In this document: positions 21,111 through 34,500 of the stretch, piece after piece
How the letters are laid out: each line of letters starts with the position of its first letter
Numbering within the stretch: position 1 is the first letter of the stretch
Assembly: GCF_029873635.1 (NCBI RefSeq)
Contig: NC_080421.1
Span: 41,397,120-41,461,119 of the forward strand
Direction: 5' to 3'
DNA: 64,000 nucleotides
From: Malania oleifera
Taxonomy: Eukaryota > Streptophyta > Magnoliopsida > Santalales > Ximeniaceae
Program-made: the position numbers and the translations under genes
Notes under the pieces: model-generated
The model's input: only the letters and a program-made list of their open reading frames with translations
What the model was told of the DNA's origin: nothing
Database searches by the model: none

Positions 21111-23549
21111 TGTAGAGACCCAGGAAAAAAAAAACCAGCGGCGATTTTCTAAAGTGAAAAGAAAATCGGTGACGATTTTGTGGAATTACCGTGAATCAGT
21201 AACAAGTAAAACGGTAAAAAAAGAGGGCTGGTTAAAGAGAAAATCAGCGACGATTTTCTGGAGGTCTGAGAAAACTGGCGACGATTTTCTGTGCAGAGGT
21301 GGCTATAAAGAAAAGTCTTGCGAGAGTTTTGTGAACAAAATCAAATTCTTCTTCTTCTCTCACGAAACCCTATGGTTTCTCTCTCTTATTTGTTTGATTC
21401 TCGCTCTGTTAAAGTCCATTTTGATGATCCATAACCACCACGAGGTTCGTGGGATCATTCTTTGCAAGGTTACCGGAGTAGATCGTTGATTTGAGATTTT
21501 GGGGCACCATCCCAAAATCAGGGTAAGTGAGATATTTTAAAGTTGTTAGATTGAAGTATATGGAACCCAGGAAGTGTTAAATGAGTGTTGTTTTGAGGTT
21601 TGAGTTGACAAATTAGGGTTTTCGAATCAGGGTTCGGGTGAGCGCCATAGGTATTGTTTCGAGATTTTTGCGGGCGTAATTCAAGAAATCAGGTAAGAGA
21701 AGTATATTAAACTAGGATTTTTAAGGAAATAACCGGTGGAAAATGAAAATTTTATGTGTATATGTATATGATTTTCATGTGAGTTCTGAAAAGCTGACAA
21801 TTTGAATTGTAAATTTTTGAGTCTAGGGCTGTGCTACTAGATATTATTTGCGAAAATGGAAAGTTAAAATGACAGATTTTCTGGATAATTGTGTAAGAAA
21901 TTAAATGTTTATTTTTAGTATATTAATGATGAATGTGGGTTGACTTATTTTATAGTAAGCGTATGAAATATGTTGTTAAATTGTGTGGCATGAGTAAAAT
22001 GAAGTTTCTGTGTTGAAGTATGATATATGTATGAGATGCAGCAAATACTGGAAATGTATTGAGAATTAAAATGTGATATGATTTAGTCTGCATGTGTTTA
22101 AGAATGTTAAATTATAATGTATGGTTTAAGAACTCTGGTGGACCGGAATAGGGCACAGTATTGTTGTGGATATGAATGGTAGCGCTAGTGCACCCACACA
22201 TCTTAGATAGAGTATGGAGACGGGATGGTTGATTGTGCTGGGGAAGGGTTGTGTCCCCCTGGAGTCTAGACTAGTGTGTGAACAACTGATCGGACCTACA
22301 GATTGTAGAATATGGTTGATTTAACTCTAGAGGGCCAACTAGGGTTAAGTCCAGCCTTCAGACCGCACAACCCGTCTTGGAGCGAAGCATAATTAGGATT
22401 TATCACTGGTATAAAGGGTTCTAAATGCATAATTTTAAGTTTAACCATGGATAATATAAGACACATTGATGTGGGACTAGCAGATATGGGAATAAAAGAT
22501 ATAAGAATAGCCAACGAAAATGATATGAAAACGGAATATGTGAAAGCAAACATGAATATACGAATGAGAAAGGTAGAATATGAATGCAAATGTAATGAAT
22601 GACACAGAGATAACAACATAAAGAGTAATGTAGCAAAGTATTATTAGCATTATATATAGTAGCATTACATGTATTTGAGGCGGGGTATACTCTTTGCCCA
22701 AGGGCTTGCTGAGAAAGGTGAGTGTCCTTATAAGTATCAGATGTAGCTGTGGGCTACATAACGTATTATGGCAGAGGGAAGCTACTTGTATGGGCGGGTA
22801 ATCTTCCTTATTCTTAGGAACTTATGCCAATAAACTTTTGTGTGAATGTGTGAGTATGAGATAAATTATCTACCCGAGGGCTTACCGAGTAAGGTAAGTG
22901 CCCTGATATGCTTCAATTGTGGTCGTAGGTTGCTTCAGGTATCAGAGAAGAGGGGGTGCTACTTGTATGGGTGGGTAATCACCCATATCCTTGGGAACTC
23001 TAGTTGGTAAAATACCTTACATATGTTTGGGTAGGAACAGAGAATGATCTCATAATTGTGGTTTCATTTGAAAATAATGAATATATACATATGTTGTACT
23101 TAAACCTCATGATTACTACACACTGATTTAATGTATTCTATCCTTACTAAGATGTGTCTCACTCAATAGTTGAATTTCATCTTTTCAGGACCTTCATGTG
23201 ATCAATCTTAGAGAGCTCGGGGTTGTAGTAGCATTTTTGAGAGAGAGGGTATAAATTTTTGGATGTGTATATATTTGTATTTGTTTATGTTTTTAGAGAT
23301 GTATATGAATGTTTGTTAATACTGGATGTTGAGTTATGTTTTTAATATGTATATAGATGTAGAAATTCTGTTATATTTTATTGAGGAGTTGTTATTATTT
23401 CCGTTGTGTAACTAATATAGAGCTAGGTACAGGTATTAGAACATGTGGCACCCGGGCCCCACTTAGTGGGTTCGAGGTGTCACGAGGTGGTATTAAAGAT
23501 TTATTTCAAATAACACTCTGGACCCTAGTTTTGGATTTGGGGCATTACA
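21111..23549 (+). mobile_element. 3' LTR of element E
   Basis: It begins TGTAGAGACCCAGG directly after the PPT and ends GGGGCATTACA. It is colinear with the 5' LTR: hairpin arms at 21495-21503 and 21511-21519, AATTGTGTGGCATGAG at 21979-21994, TAAGATGTGTCTCA near 23148-23161, and a PBS-like TGGTATTAAAG near 23487. The two LTRs differ by scattered substitutions and small indels, so the insertion is not recent. Confidence 0.9.
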
Positions 23550-23554
23550 TTCAA

Positions 23555-24750
23555 TCTATACCATATTGCCCTTCTCAATTGCCTTATAATTTTTGTCAAA
23601 CCCATCTGCATACATTTCCTCATCAATGAGTACCAGGTGAGGACTACCCTCCTCTAAAACATGGTTTCCTTTATCCATAACTAACTTTACCTCCTTTCCA
23701 ATCTCCTTATTATCAAATACTATTATATGATCCACTCTCACATTTTCACTTGCACCTTGATTTAAATTCTTGTCATTCCTTCCCACCTCCTTCCAAACTT
23801 TTACCTCTCCTTTCTTCCCTTCAATCATCATCTCATTCTTATTTATTAATTGTTTTCTCCTTGACACGATCACCCAACGTACAAGCAACCTTTGTATGGC
23901 CCTGACGAAAAAAATTTTTGCAATAAAAATCCCACTTCTCATACACCACTTCCGGCCAAGCATGATATTTTTGTCCTACCACCAATGGGAAGCCACGATC
24001 TGGTTCCTCCTGCAAATCCACTTCCACACAAATTGTCGCTCCCGTAGCGCGAGTTCTATATAGTGTGGCATTATCCTTTCCAAGAAACTTTCCAAACCTT
24101 GTAGCAAGAATTTGAAGACAATCTAGCTTATACAAGTTCAGCGACAATCCCGGTAGGAAGATCCATTGAGGAGCAATGGATGATTCTTTTTTAACATCAA
24201 AATCAACCATCTAGTTAAGCAGAACTCACAACGAGCCACAACCCATCCCTCCCTCGCCCATGCATACAAATAATCTTTCTCATTAGTCAGGTGTAGCAAT
24301 ACGTGATATTCATCCATAAAGCTAATCATTGGAACCTCATTGAAATCCCATGTCTTAACAATTTGAAGCTGCAACACATCAATTGACGGCGTTTTTGATA
24401 AGAATTTCAGAACAAGTGCAAACTTTAAATCCTCATTTGCTCTATCCATCTCAACATGCAAAAAGAAAAAAACCTAATTCCCCGTTGATGATCACATGTT
24501 TCCTTAATGGTAATCGAAATTTGGGTTGAGGCACAGGTTGTTGAAGTGCATACGCAAAAAATGCGTTTACCACCCAACGCACTATTTTCCTTCTCAACCT
24601 TCTTTCCATCTTGTACAACATCCAACCCATTCACCTGGGACCCAAACTTGAGAGCCCTCTCGTTCTCGCCGACAACAAGGTTCATCAGAGGGCTGCCCAT
24701 GAAGGGCAACAGCGAAAACCAATCGTGCACAATAAAATGTGTGATTTGCA
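23555..24750 (-). pseudogene. LINE J ORF1 (DUF4283-like RNA-binding protein with zinc knuckle)
   Basis: Reading leftwards, 24700-24440 carries an N-terminal region (MGSPLMNLVVGENERALKF). 24460-24140 carries the DUF4283-like core (FKFALVLKFL-type start, HVLLHLTNEKDYLYAWAREGW). 24210-23839 continues with APQWIFLPGLSLNLY and a knuckle-like CKNFFRQGHTKVAC, where the second usual Cys is Phe. A long charged tail reaches 23556 and then continues beyond element E at 17808. This matches the ORF1 of plant L1 LINEs. Frameshifts near 24450 and 24200 break it. Confidence 0.75.
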
Positions 24751-25300
24751 GATATCAGGTTTATAGTTTGAATCGAAAATCTGGTTTGAATTTTTTTTTT
24801 TTTTTGAAGTTTGAAAATATGTTTTGGTCTTGAAATCAATTTGAGGTAAAATCGTGAAATCACTAATTACAAGAGCATGGAGAGAAAATAGAAGAAATAA
24901 GGGCACGAGGAAGAAGGTTCGTGTACCTATGCAGTAGAGGTCGACGACTTTGGCAGTGACAGGCGGTGGCGGTGGGCTCGCAAAGCTCTTACTTCAGCGG
25001 AGCTAACAAGATTGGCCAAAGAGGATGAATACGGATTGTAGATCAAGCAATGGCCGGTGGAGATGCCGATTATAGTTTAAGTTTGATAGTTAAAATTTAA
25101 AAATTATTGAAACCAATCCCATACATAACACAAGGTCTTTGTTAGTGTGTGTATGTATGTATGTATTATTATTATTATTATTTTGAAATGAAACTATTAT
25201 TATTATTATGATTATTATGTTTTATTGTTTTTGAAATTTTGGAACTTGTGGGGGACTGTTGGAAATTATATAAAGGTACCAAAACTTCTAAAAATTACTA
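24751..25300. other. Intergenic stretch: probable LINE 5' leader, then AT-rich spacer
   Basis: 24751-25080 may be the 5' leader of LINE J: a T-run lies at 24787-24804 and there is GC-richer sequence with GGCGGTGGCGGTGGG near 24960. No insertion duplication is visible, so the LINE end is not fixed. 25140-25230 has ATT trinucleotide runs. I see no gene here. Confidence 0.4.
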
Positions 25301-25947
25301 AATATTTTTATTTTTTATTTTTAGAGCAGTTTCTTTATTTTATAGAAAGTAACTATTTCATTAGGTATCAGAGAGAGATGTCTTCCCGGTGTCTCTATTA
25401 ATGTGTTTCTATTTCTACAAATGTGCGTGCAAACAGATTGCAATATCATATTTCTTCTTCTTCTTCTTCTTCTTCTTCTATACTTATCTCAAGATACGAC
25501 TAATAACCATTCTAAAAAATATATATTTGCCCAAAGAACTCTTTCTTCGATCTGGCAGAGACAGATCTAATCAGGCTACTAAAAGTGGTAGTAGCAGTAG
25601 CCACTTGGAGAAGATGCTGCTTGTACCCTTTATTTTTTATAAAAACAAAAGCTCTCATAGTGATAGTGGTGAGTAAATTAGGAAATAAAAGTTTATGGTG
25701 ATGCAGATTGACAGCAATCACGGCATTTGTCAACACTCAGCGCTAAGCTGTGTCTCCGGTCGCAAATTCCAAATCAAACTCCCCCTCTAACCCTCCGCCT
25801 CTCTCTCTCTCTCTCTCTCAGCATCATCTTTATTCAATTATCCAAATCTGGCTCTGTTTCTGCTTTTTCTCTTTCGAAAAGCGTCTTTTCTTCGGATCGA
25901 GGCATCTCGATCGAGACACGAATCGCAGGAAAGGGGACTCCAATTGC
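25301..25947 (+). promoter_or_regulatory. Upstream region and 5' UTR of IPK1
   Basis: This holds the sequence ahead of the IPK1 start codon: a TTC run (25453-25480), then a CT run (25799-25819) in what is probably the 5' UTR, as CT-rich leaders are common in plant genes. A clear TATA box or transcription start cannot be fixed from the sequence. Confidence 0.4.
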
Positions 25948-28481
25948 ATGGAGGCGGGGGAAGTGGTTTTGGACCAAAATGATGCGGCCCATTGGATCTA
26001 CAGAGGCGAAGGGGCTGTTAATCTCGTCTTCGCCTACACCGGGTCCTCTCCTCTTTTTGTATGCTCTCTCTCTCTCTCTCTCAAATTCTTCATGCTTTAA
26101 CCACCCGAATCTTCATTAATTTTATCATCTCCATTTCTTTTCTTTTCTTTTTCTTTTTTTAATATTAATAGAATAATGCCTCTTTCCTCCCCTTTTTGAT
26201 GGGGTGAATGATAGCTATGTCACTGTGTTCTTCAAGGACACATCACTGTTTAAAATTATTCATAATTGTATCATCCGGCCATTTCTTTGTTAAGGTATCA
26301 TCCTTGTTGCTCGTAAAGTCTTGAGGGTTTATATACTTAAATCCTGGGGTTTAGTGTGTGCGGGTATGCAGATTATTTCAAAAATGATAGATACACGCAT
26401 ACACTAATCAGAAAACGCTTTGAAGACTTGAATTTGAGCTTCTGTACTCTAGAATGGTATTAAATTGCTACATTCTAAGGGTCTGTGTATGAAAATGAGT
26501 TGTGAATAGTAAATTTTTATTGTACGAAGACTGACCGGCATTAGGGAGCATGGATTTCAGGCCAGGATTTGGATTTGTATGAATTTGAACAAAATGTTGT
26601 ACAAAATTGTATTGACCTTTTTCAAATCCTTACAAATCCAAATCCAAGCCTTGAAATTCATACTCCCAAACACTACCTGAGTAAATTGGGATTTGTCGCT
26701 ATTCTTTGGAGCTTATTGCATGTTTCTTCTGATTTATGTAGGCTGGCAAAGTCTTACGCATTCAAAAGGTTCCCAGGAAAAAATCACAATGTGCGAGCAA
26801 CACCTCAGTTCTATCTGTGTATGAATGCCGTCTATGGAAAGATGCTAATGACATTGTCTCATCCCCAACAAAGGACATTGCTGGGCAACTCTATGTGCAG
26901 AATGTGATGAGCCCATTGTTGGGTTCCAAACATGTTGATTCTGGGGTACGTTACTACTCTGGCCATGTTGGTCTTATACGTCTATGTGAAGGTATTATGA
27001 GTATTGATGTAACATCAGAGCGCATTTAGTGTTTGAAACCCTGCCCCTGCATTTTGGCAAAAGACTTCATTGAAGGAGTATTTCATGAGCGCACCATAGA
27101 CTTGTTGACACCCTATGATTGGTTCCCAAACTAACATGGAGTGCCATATCACAATATGATAGGCTCCATAGAAGTACTCTGTGCTCTGTTGTGCATGCCA
27201 AGGGGTGTGGCGTCGTGGCGAGATTCATTTTTACTTTCTTGTAAACAATCTGAGTACAGTTGCATGATTAAACTACTAACCTTTGGCTTATTTGGAGCTT
27301 GGCAGATGCGGGTACGGGTGTCAAGGGACTTCCTGGAATCAGTGGAAAAGAATGTTCTTTCTCAGCGTCCTACTTGGCGAGTTGATGCTGCCAAGATTAA
27401 TACTCTTTGTGATTCTGCGCTTCTTATGTCCGATCATTCAGTTTTTTGTCAAGGTAATTTCAGCTCCTTGTTTGTGGTGGATTAATTCTCTTTTTGCGCG
27501 GAACATTCACGGTAATTTCCTACAATTGCTTGGACTAAGAGAGTGAGTGTGGAGTTGATTGATGGCACTCTGGAAAATGTTGCCCTAAATAATGCTGAAT
27601 GGATTCATATAGCCAACCCCACCTATTAGGAACTAAGGCTTTGTTTGTTGTTATTTTGTTGTAGTGTTTCCCATAATTTCCTTTTGTGAAGTTATATCTT
27701 AATCATGCTTAGCAAGGCAGGAAATATGACTTTTGTTTGGCAACGTGTTATGTTCAGACCTCAGAATTCAAGTTGTAGTAGTTTGCATGCCACTGCAGTA
27801 TCGTATGGCATAAAAGGCAATGTTAGCAGGGAAGTGGATCTGGAAAGCAGTCATATATAATGCTTCATTGAGGAGTTGTTTCTGCCAATACATAGATGAT
27901 GGTTGAGTAGATTGATCGAGAGGTTTTGTGCAGCGTATTAATGTGAGCAGTGAGGAGGTTGTTGTGTATCACTTTCAGTTTGTGCATAATATCATTTTCT
28001 TCTTGGCTAACGAGAAAGGTTCTTTTTTGTGATATTCTTATATTTTTTTAGAGAGTTTTAGGCTTAAGGATTAATATGGGTAACAGTGGTGTTATAGCCA
28101 TTAATTGAACTTGATTAGGACTCTGCTTCTTTAGCAGGATGTGCTGATCTTCTATGACCTTTGACTTTAGGAGTTACTTTGGGTGGGAATCCTTGGTCTT
28201 TTGTTTCTTGGGATCGTGTTGTTGGGCAATAACAGTAGTCCTAGATTTTTACCTTTTTGGGATCACTAGTAAAGAGTCATGTGTGATGCAAGGATAATCA
28301 GTAGAAGGACATAACTCTTAAAATACACTTATTGGAATAGAAGACTTTTAGAGAGTGAATAAGTATCTCCATGGAAAGAGATGACTCTTAATAGACAATT
28401 TTTAAAGAGCAAGGATAAAACATTAAGATTAAAATAGGGATAACTTTGAAAAGTTTTGGAACTTCCCTAAAATAAAGGTAG

Positions 28482-28512
<31 letters not shown>

Positions 28513-31500
28513 TGATGTTATTCTTATGTTCTTATGTGTTAAACATGTAAGCATTATCTCTTGTGTTAGAGATAGAGATACCCTTTTAATTAAAAGGAGA
28601 CATAGACATCTATTATGAATAGGGTATCTCTTATGAAAGTAGATAACTCTTAAAAGACACTCATTAAATTTGTATCTTCTAGAGGGCGAATAGGTATCTC
28701 TTATGAAGGGAGATTACTTTTAAAGAAAATCAAATGGAATAGGTACCTTTTAGGGAGTGAATCGGTATCTCTCATAAAAAAGGCTAACCCTCAAAAACAT
28801 CTGTTGGAATAGGTATCTTTAGAGAGCGAGGATACAATTGTAAGATTAAAATAGGGGCAATTTTGAGAAGTTTTAAAACTCATCTAAAATATAGAAAGAA
28901 GAAGAGAAAGAGGAGATGATGTTATTGTTGTGTTCATCCATGTCAGATGAATTAACGCTATCTCACTATATAGAGTTAGGGACACCCTTATATGAATGGA
29001 GATCTTTTAAAGGACATTCTACCATGAATAGGATATATGGGCAGAAATAATTCTTAAAAAGCGCATATTGCTTTAGGTACTTTTAGGAACTGAATAGATA
29101 AATGGACATAATGTTTAAAAGACACCTATTGAAAAGGGTATTTTTTAGATAGTGAATAGGTATTTCTTGCTGAAGAAGGTAATTCTTATAAGGGACCTAT
29201 TGGGATACGTACATTATGGAGACTAACGCATAATGGGGGTAATTTTAACAAGCTTTGGTACTCTACTAAAATAGAGGAAGAATAAGTGAGATAGAAGAGA
29301 TGATGTTAGTGTTGTGTTTATATGTTAAATGTATAGACATTATGTCCTTATATAGCGATAGAGACACCCTTCCATTGAAGGAGACATATTTTAGAAGACA
29401 CATCTAATATGAATAGGTGTCTCTTATGGAAGGAGATAACTTTTAGAAGGACGTTTCTTGGAATAAGTACCTTTTAGAGAGTGAATAGGTATCTCTTATG
29501 GAAGGATAAAACTCTTACTAAAAAGACACATTAAAATCAGTACCTTTAGTAAGGATAAAATTGTAAAATTAAATTAGGTGTAATTTTGAGAAGTTTTAGA
29601 TCTTCTCTAAAATAAAGGAAGAAGGAAGAGAGAATAGGAGACGATGTTATTGTCATGTTCTTTTATGATAAACATATAAAAACGCGTATAGAGAGATCAA
29701 GATGCCCTGTCATCAAAGGAGATATCTTTTAGAAGAATTATGATTAAGGTATCTCTTAAGAAAGGAGATAACTCTTAAAGGACACCTGAATAAATACCTT
29801 TTAGGAAGTGAATAGGCATCTCTTATGGGAGGGGACAAGTCTTAAAAGACACATATTGCAATAGAAACCTTTTAGAGAGTAAGCATAAAATTGTAAGATT
29901 AGAATACAAGTAAGTTTAAGAAATTTTTTGGAATTTCTCTAAAATAGAAGAAGAGGAAGAGGAAGAGAGAGGATATGATGTTCTTGTTGTGTTCTTCTAT
30001 TTTAAATGTGCAAACATGAAAGGAGGCATATCTGAGAAGACACATACATTCTGAATGGAGCATATATTATGGAAGGAGATAACTCTTAAAAGACGGATAT
30101 TGGAATATATATCTTTTGATAGTGAATAGGTATCTCTTATGAAAGTTGACACATCATTTGGTTTTTAATTTTTTAATTTTAATTTTAAAAAATAAATTAA
30201 AAAGGCACCTCAACTTAAAAGAAAATTCAAAGAATAACCTATCTAAAATAAATTTTTTTATCTAATTTTAATTTAATTTAATTTATTTAGAACTGTTTAT
30301 CTTATTTTAAAAGATAAGGATATTTTTGTCCACAAAATAATTTAATTTAAATTCTTTTATATTGCATTAATTTTTTAACTTCGAACGTTAATCCTTCCAC
30401 AATAAACTTTTCAAATGTATTTTTTTTAATTTGATTAAATTTATTTTTTAAAATTTTTATTTTGAAAAATAAGGATATTTTTGTCTACAAAATAATTTAC
30501 ACCATCCATACTTTTATATATAGTATTCATAATGAATTTAAAATAGTTAAATTATTATGATGTTGAGTTCTGAATATTGATATTATACTTTTTGTGTGTG
30601 TGTATTGTTTTCATTTTAGGTACTGTCAAAGGAGAACCATCCATATCTATTGAGATAAAGGTGCTTCTCCCTCAACATATAAGTTTCATTTCTTGAGCAT
30701 GTTAATTTCCCTTTTTGTTTGGTTAAAATTTTATCTGTAGCCTTATAAATCTTGCTCCTTCCATAAAGCCAGCCAAAATGTGGATTTCTTCCATTTTCAA
30801 GATTCATAGCTGAAGGCAATGACATTAAGAGGAGTGTAAGTCGTTTTAGAATGCACCAACTCCTCAAATTGCATCACAAAGAGGTAATATTTCTTTCCCC
30901 CCCCAAATGTTCTCCTCTTTCCCCTGAGCATTTTAATGGAGTCCTGTTTTGCATATCATCTTCTGTAGGTACATAGGTACAATTTAAAGGTTGTTAATTT
31001 GATCCAATCATTGTTCACCAAGTTGACCTTGTATAATTAATTTTACTACTCTCATTCAGTTCTTTCATGTCCCAGATCTCACAAATAAGTGAATATGATC
31101 CGCTGGACTTGTTCTCTGGATCTAAGGACAGAATATATAAAGCTATTATGGCTCTCTTTACCACACCTCAGAACAATTTACGTGTTTTCTTGAATGGTTC
31201 TCTCGCATTTGGGGGCTTGGGTGGTGGCTCAGACAGTACTTATTTTGTGAATAGTGAAGCATTAGAGAGTGCCCTTATGCATGCCATTCGAGCTGAAGAT
31301 GGCCTGCGCACGATGAGATTTATAGAGCTTGTTGCTGAGACAGTTTTCAAATCGAAAGTACTGGATCTGCTTCTTAAAGTGCAGAAGCTTGATAATTTTG
31401 ACATAGAAGGGGCAATTCATGCTTATTATGATGTTGTTTCTCAACCTTGCATGATATGTAGAGATATGGGGGAAGACAATTTATTAGGTAAGTATGCTGC

Positions 31501-34500
31501 TTTGCACTCCATTTCTCTGGATGAAAGCTTACAGATTGTAAGGGACTATTTGATAGCTGCAACTGCAAAAGACTGTAGTTTGATGATTAGTTTTACCTCA
31601 AGCGAAGATGGAATTCGAGGGTCTCCATATAATGATGTGTACCTAGAATCAACCAACCAGAATTTTCATTACAAGGTATGGCAGCCTTTTGGCCCCTTTC
31701 ACATCTGTCATTTGAGTTATAATATGAGCATTTGGTTTCAACCAATCAGGACTCTAACCATACATCACACAGAAGTTATATTATTCCATCCTTTTTCCAT
31801 TGCATCCTTTTCTAAATGAAATCTTTTAAAAATTGTTACCATCTCCTAAAATATGTAATGTCATCAGTTTGCTGAAATCTTGAGAATAATGCTTCCATAC
31901 TGCAAAATAAACTCATTCACAAAAAAGACATTTGGAATCTCTAGATGTGTTGAATTTTTAGAGATGAATACATAATTCTCTCGTGAAAAGTGGATATTTG
32001 CCCCTTGTTTTGTAGTCATTTGCTTCCAAAAGCTGCTGCAACTGAAGTAGCATGGCAGTTTCAAAGACAAATTGATATAGGATCTTCTACGAACAGACTT
32101 ATAGGTCTACGCAATGGCATAGGGTTCCTAAGCATTTGCACTAAGGAAAACACAACTGCATGTTCTAAGATGGCGCAAAGCTGGAAGACTTCTAATTCAG
32201 TTCATTCCTTTCGAAAGAAATCCATTCACCCCTTTATATAGGGATATTCTCCATAGTTGTCAAAGGCGTCCCTAGGCTTGAGAAGTCATGAGATGTTGGG
32301 ATATTGGCATCTTCACCTCAGTGCCAGGGCAAGGCTGGCAGAGGCAAAAGCTTAAAGCAAGTACTTGTCCAAAGAAGTAATGGCTTGCACCAAAATAAGT
32401 ACTTATTGCTAAAAAAATTTTCCAAAAAAAAATTAGTGTCTTTTGAGAAGTAACCTGGGATTATTTTTTGGCCACTTACAATGAGTTGTGGTGGCGAAGT
32501 TGTAGACTAACAACTTCTTGGCAAACTTTAATTTTCCTTTCTTCTCTCTCTGGCTCTCTCTCACACACACAACTGCCTCCTCCTCCTCCTCCACCCTTGT
32601 GCCACCGCCTCCTCCTCCTCCTTCACCACGAAATGCCACCCGTCTCTTGCCTTTCTCCCTCCTTCCACCGCCACCGAAATAGTGGTGCTTCATCCAGATA
32701 CCCCTCTCCCCCTCACTCATTATTAAATTTTTTTAGTTTCTTAATTGCAAATTAATGATAAATTATGAATATATATATATATTAGTATTACAGATATAAA
32801 TTAATAATATTATTGCTAAATAAAAAAATAATAATCATATATTGTTTTATTTAATAAAAAATATTTAATAGAAAATTATAATTAAAAATACTAGCTTATT
32901 TAATAATATTGTTATTAGAATTGATTTAATATTATTTTGTTATATATTATAATAATTTAATTAAGTGATAAGTAATATAATAATATTTTTATAATAGATT
33001 CATACAACATTTAAAATAAAAGTGAGTTTCCAAACACTGCTTATTGTAGTGGTACTTATAGTCAATACTTGTTTTTATACGCAACCAGTACTTGTGACTT
33101 TCGGTACTTTTTATGTTTAGTACCTCATTATTAGTACTTATCAAATTCAGTACTTATTTTATAAAAGTACTTTTCTGTAAATGGTTCCAAATGAACCATT
33201 TATGGGATCCTCTAAATACTTGTAGTTGTCTTAGGCAATGCATGTGTATATTAAATGCAAAAGGGAAACCCAAGTATTCGATGCATTCTTTTCTCTATTT
33301 CTATACTTCAAGGTTATGAAGATTGGATGAAAGAGAATAATGTATTACTTGTGTCGTTGTGGAATAACAAGGAGCCACAAATTGCATTTCATAAAACATC
33401 CAAGATTGTATGGGATGGTCTTCTTGGAATTACAAGATAAAAATCAAACATGTACTTTTGACCTATGTGAGAAGGTTTTCAAATATGAGCAAGGTAGGTC
33501 CATCACTGAGTATTATAGCACTATGAAGGGCATGTGGGAGGAACTCAATATCTATCAATGAGTTTCAATGTTGAGAATGTTAAGAGGCAACAAGCAGAGT
33601 TCTAGTTGCCAAGTTTTTGTATGGTTTGAGTCTTGAGCTTTAATCCATCCGTGATCAAATTTTTACTGTGAATCCATACCCTCTATGAATGAAGCATATG
33701 CTAGAATCCAATGGATCACTAGAGATGACTCTCATTCTTCTTTCTCATGCTTCTTCTCGTGATAGTTCAACCATGGTAACACTACTTCTAGCCGTGTAGA
33801 GGAAGTGTTGGAGGACGAGAATGAGGTTTGGATGGTGCTCATGATAGAGTTGTTAGTGTGTGAACATGAGGAGCTTGTCATGGCAATTCTCCAATTTACA
33901 TACATTGTGGCTAGGACAATCAGACTGTTGATCACAGTTGGAATCTTTATGGGAAACTTACTTGGGCCAATAGGTCTCTTGTCGAGGGTGATTTTAGTGT
34001 TGGCACTTTAGATGTACCTAGCCACTTTATTAGGGGGTTGAGTTCATCATATTTTTTGTCCAGATAAGAGTGTAACAATCTTGTCCATCGAACTCCAGTC
34101 CTTGAAATCACTAATTTACACTCTAAGATTACTCTTCTTGATGGTTTACTTACCCTAGTTTCTCGTTGTGACAATATTCTTACATTTCCTTCTATTCCTC
34201 TTTCCTTCATGTTATATGTGCCTAAATTTCCCCCAAACCTATAATCAATTACCCGATTAATTAAATCTCACAATAGTTCCATGACCTTCTTTCTTCCTTA
34301 TTGTTTTGTTAAGGATGTACAAACAAAGAAATGGATTGGTGGAGGGCTTGAGAAGGATGGCACCACTCTTGTAGTACTGCACTCTTCGAGTGTGCTTGTT
34401 TCCCCTTCATCCTTACCATGGCAAGTCATTATGAAATAACTTTGATGAGAAGAAAATAGGTGTTAAAAGACCCTCCTAGCCCAACCCTAGACACTTTTAA

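Larger units (their letters stand above)
17814..23549 (+). mobile_element. Element E: gypsy deletion derivative with two LTRs and perfect TSD
   Basis: LTRs lie at 17814-20245 and 21111-23549 (2432 and 2439 bp). Between them are a PBS (TGGTATTAGAGC, 20249-20260), only 865 bp of internal sequence, and a PPT (AAAGATGGGAGA, near 21099-21110). Identical 5-bp repeats ttcaa at 17809-17813 and 23550-23554 flank the element, which proves one insertion event followed by internal loss or by mobilisation of a shortened copy. All pol and most of gag are missing. It sits in ORF1 of LINE J. Confidence 0.92.

Noticed and set aside
26569..26907. Open frame of 112 codons overlapping IPK1 exon 2
   Set aside because: It is in a different frame from the conserved exon and runs through the foldback repeat and intron 1. 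The exon 2 frame matches the kinase family.
27141..27305. Upstream extension of the exon 3 frame
   Set aside because: Family homology begins at 27306 right after an AG acceptor. The extension has no homology and belongs to intron 2.
32433..32755. Gly-rich and Pro/Ser-rich reading frames on opposite strands
   Set aside because: They come from CTC/CCT and CACA low-complexity sequence inside IPK1 intron 6. No start context or homology supports a gene.
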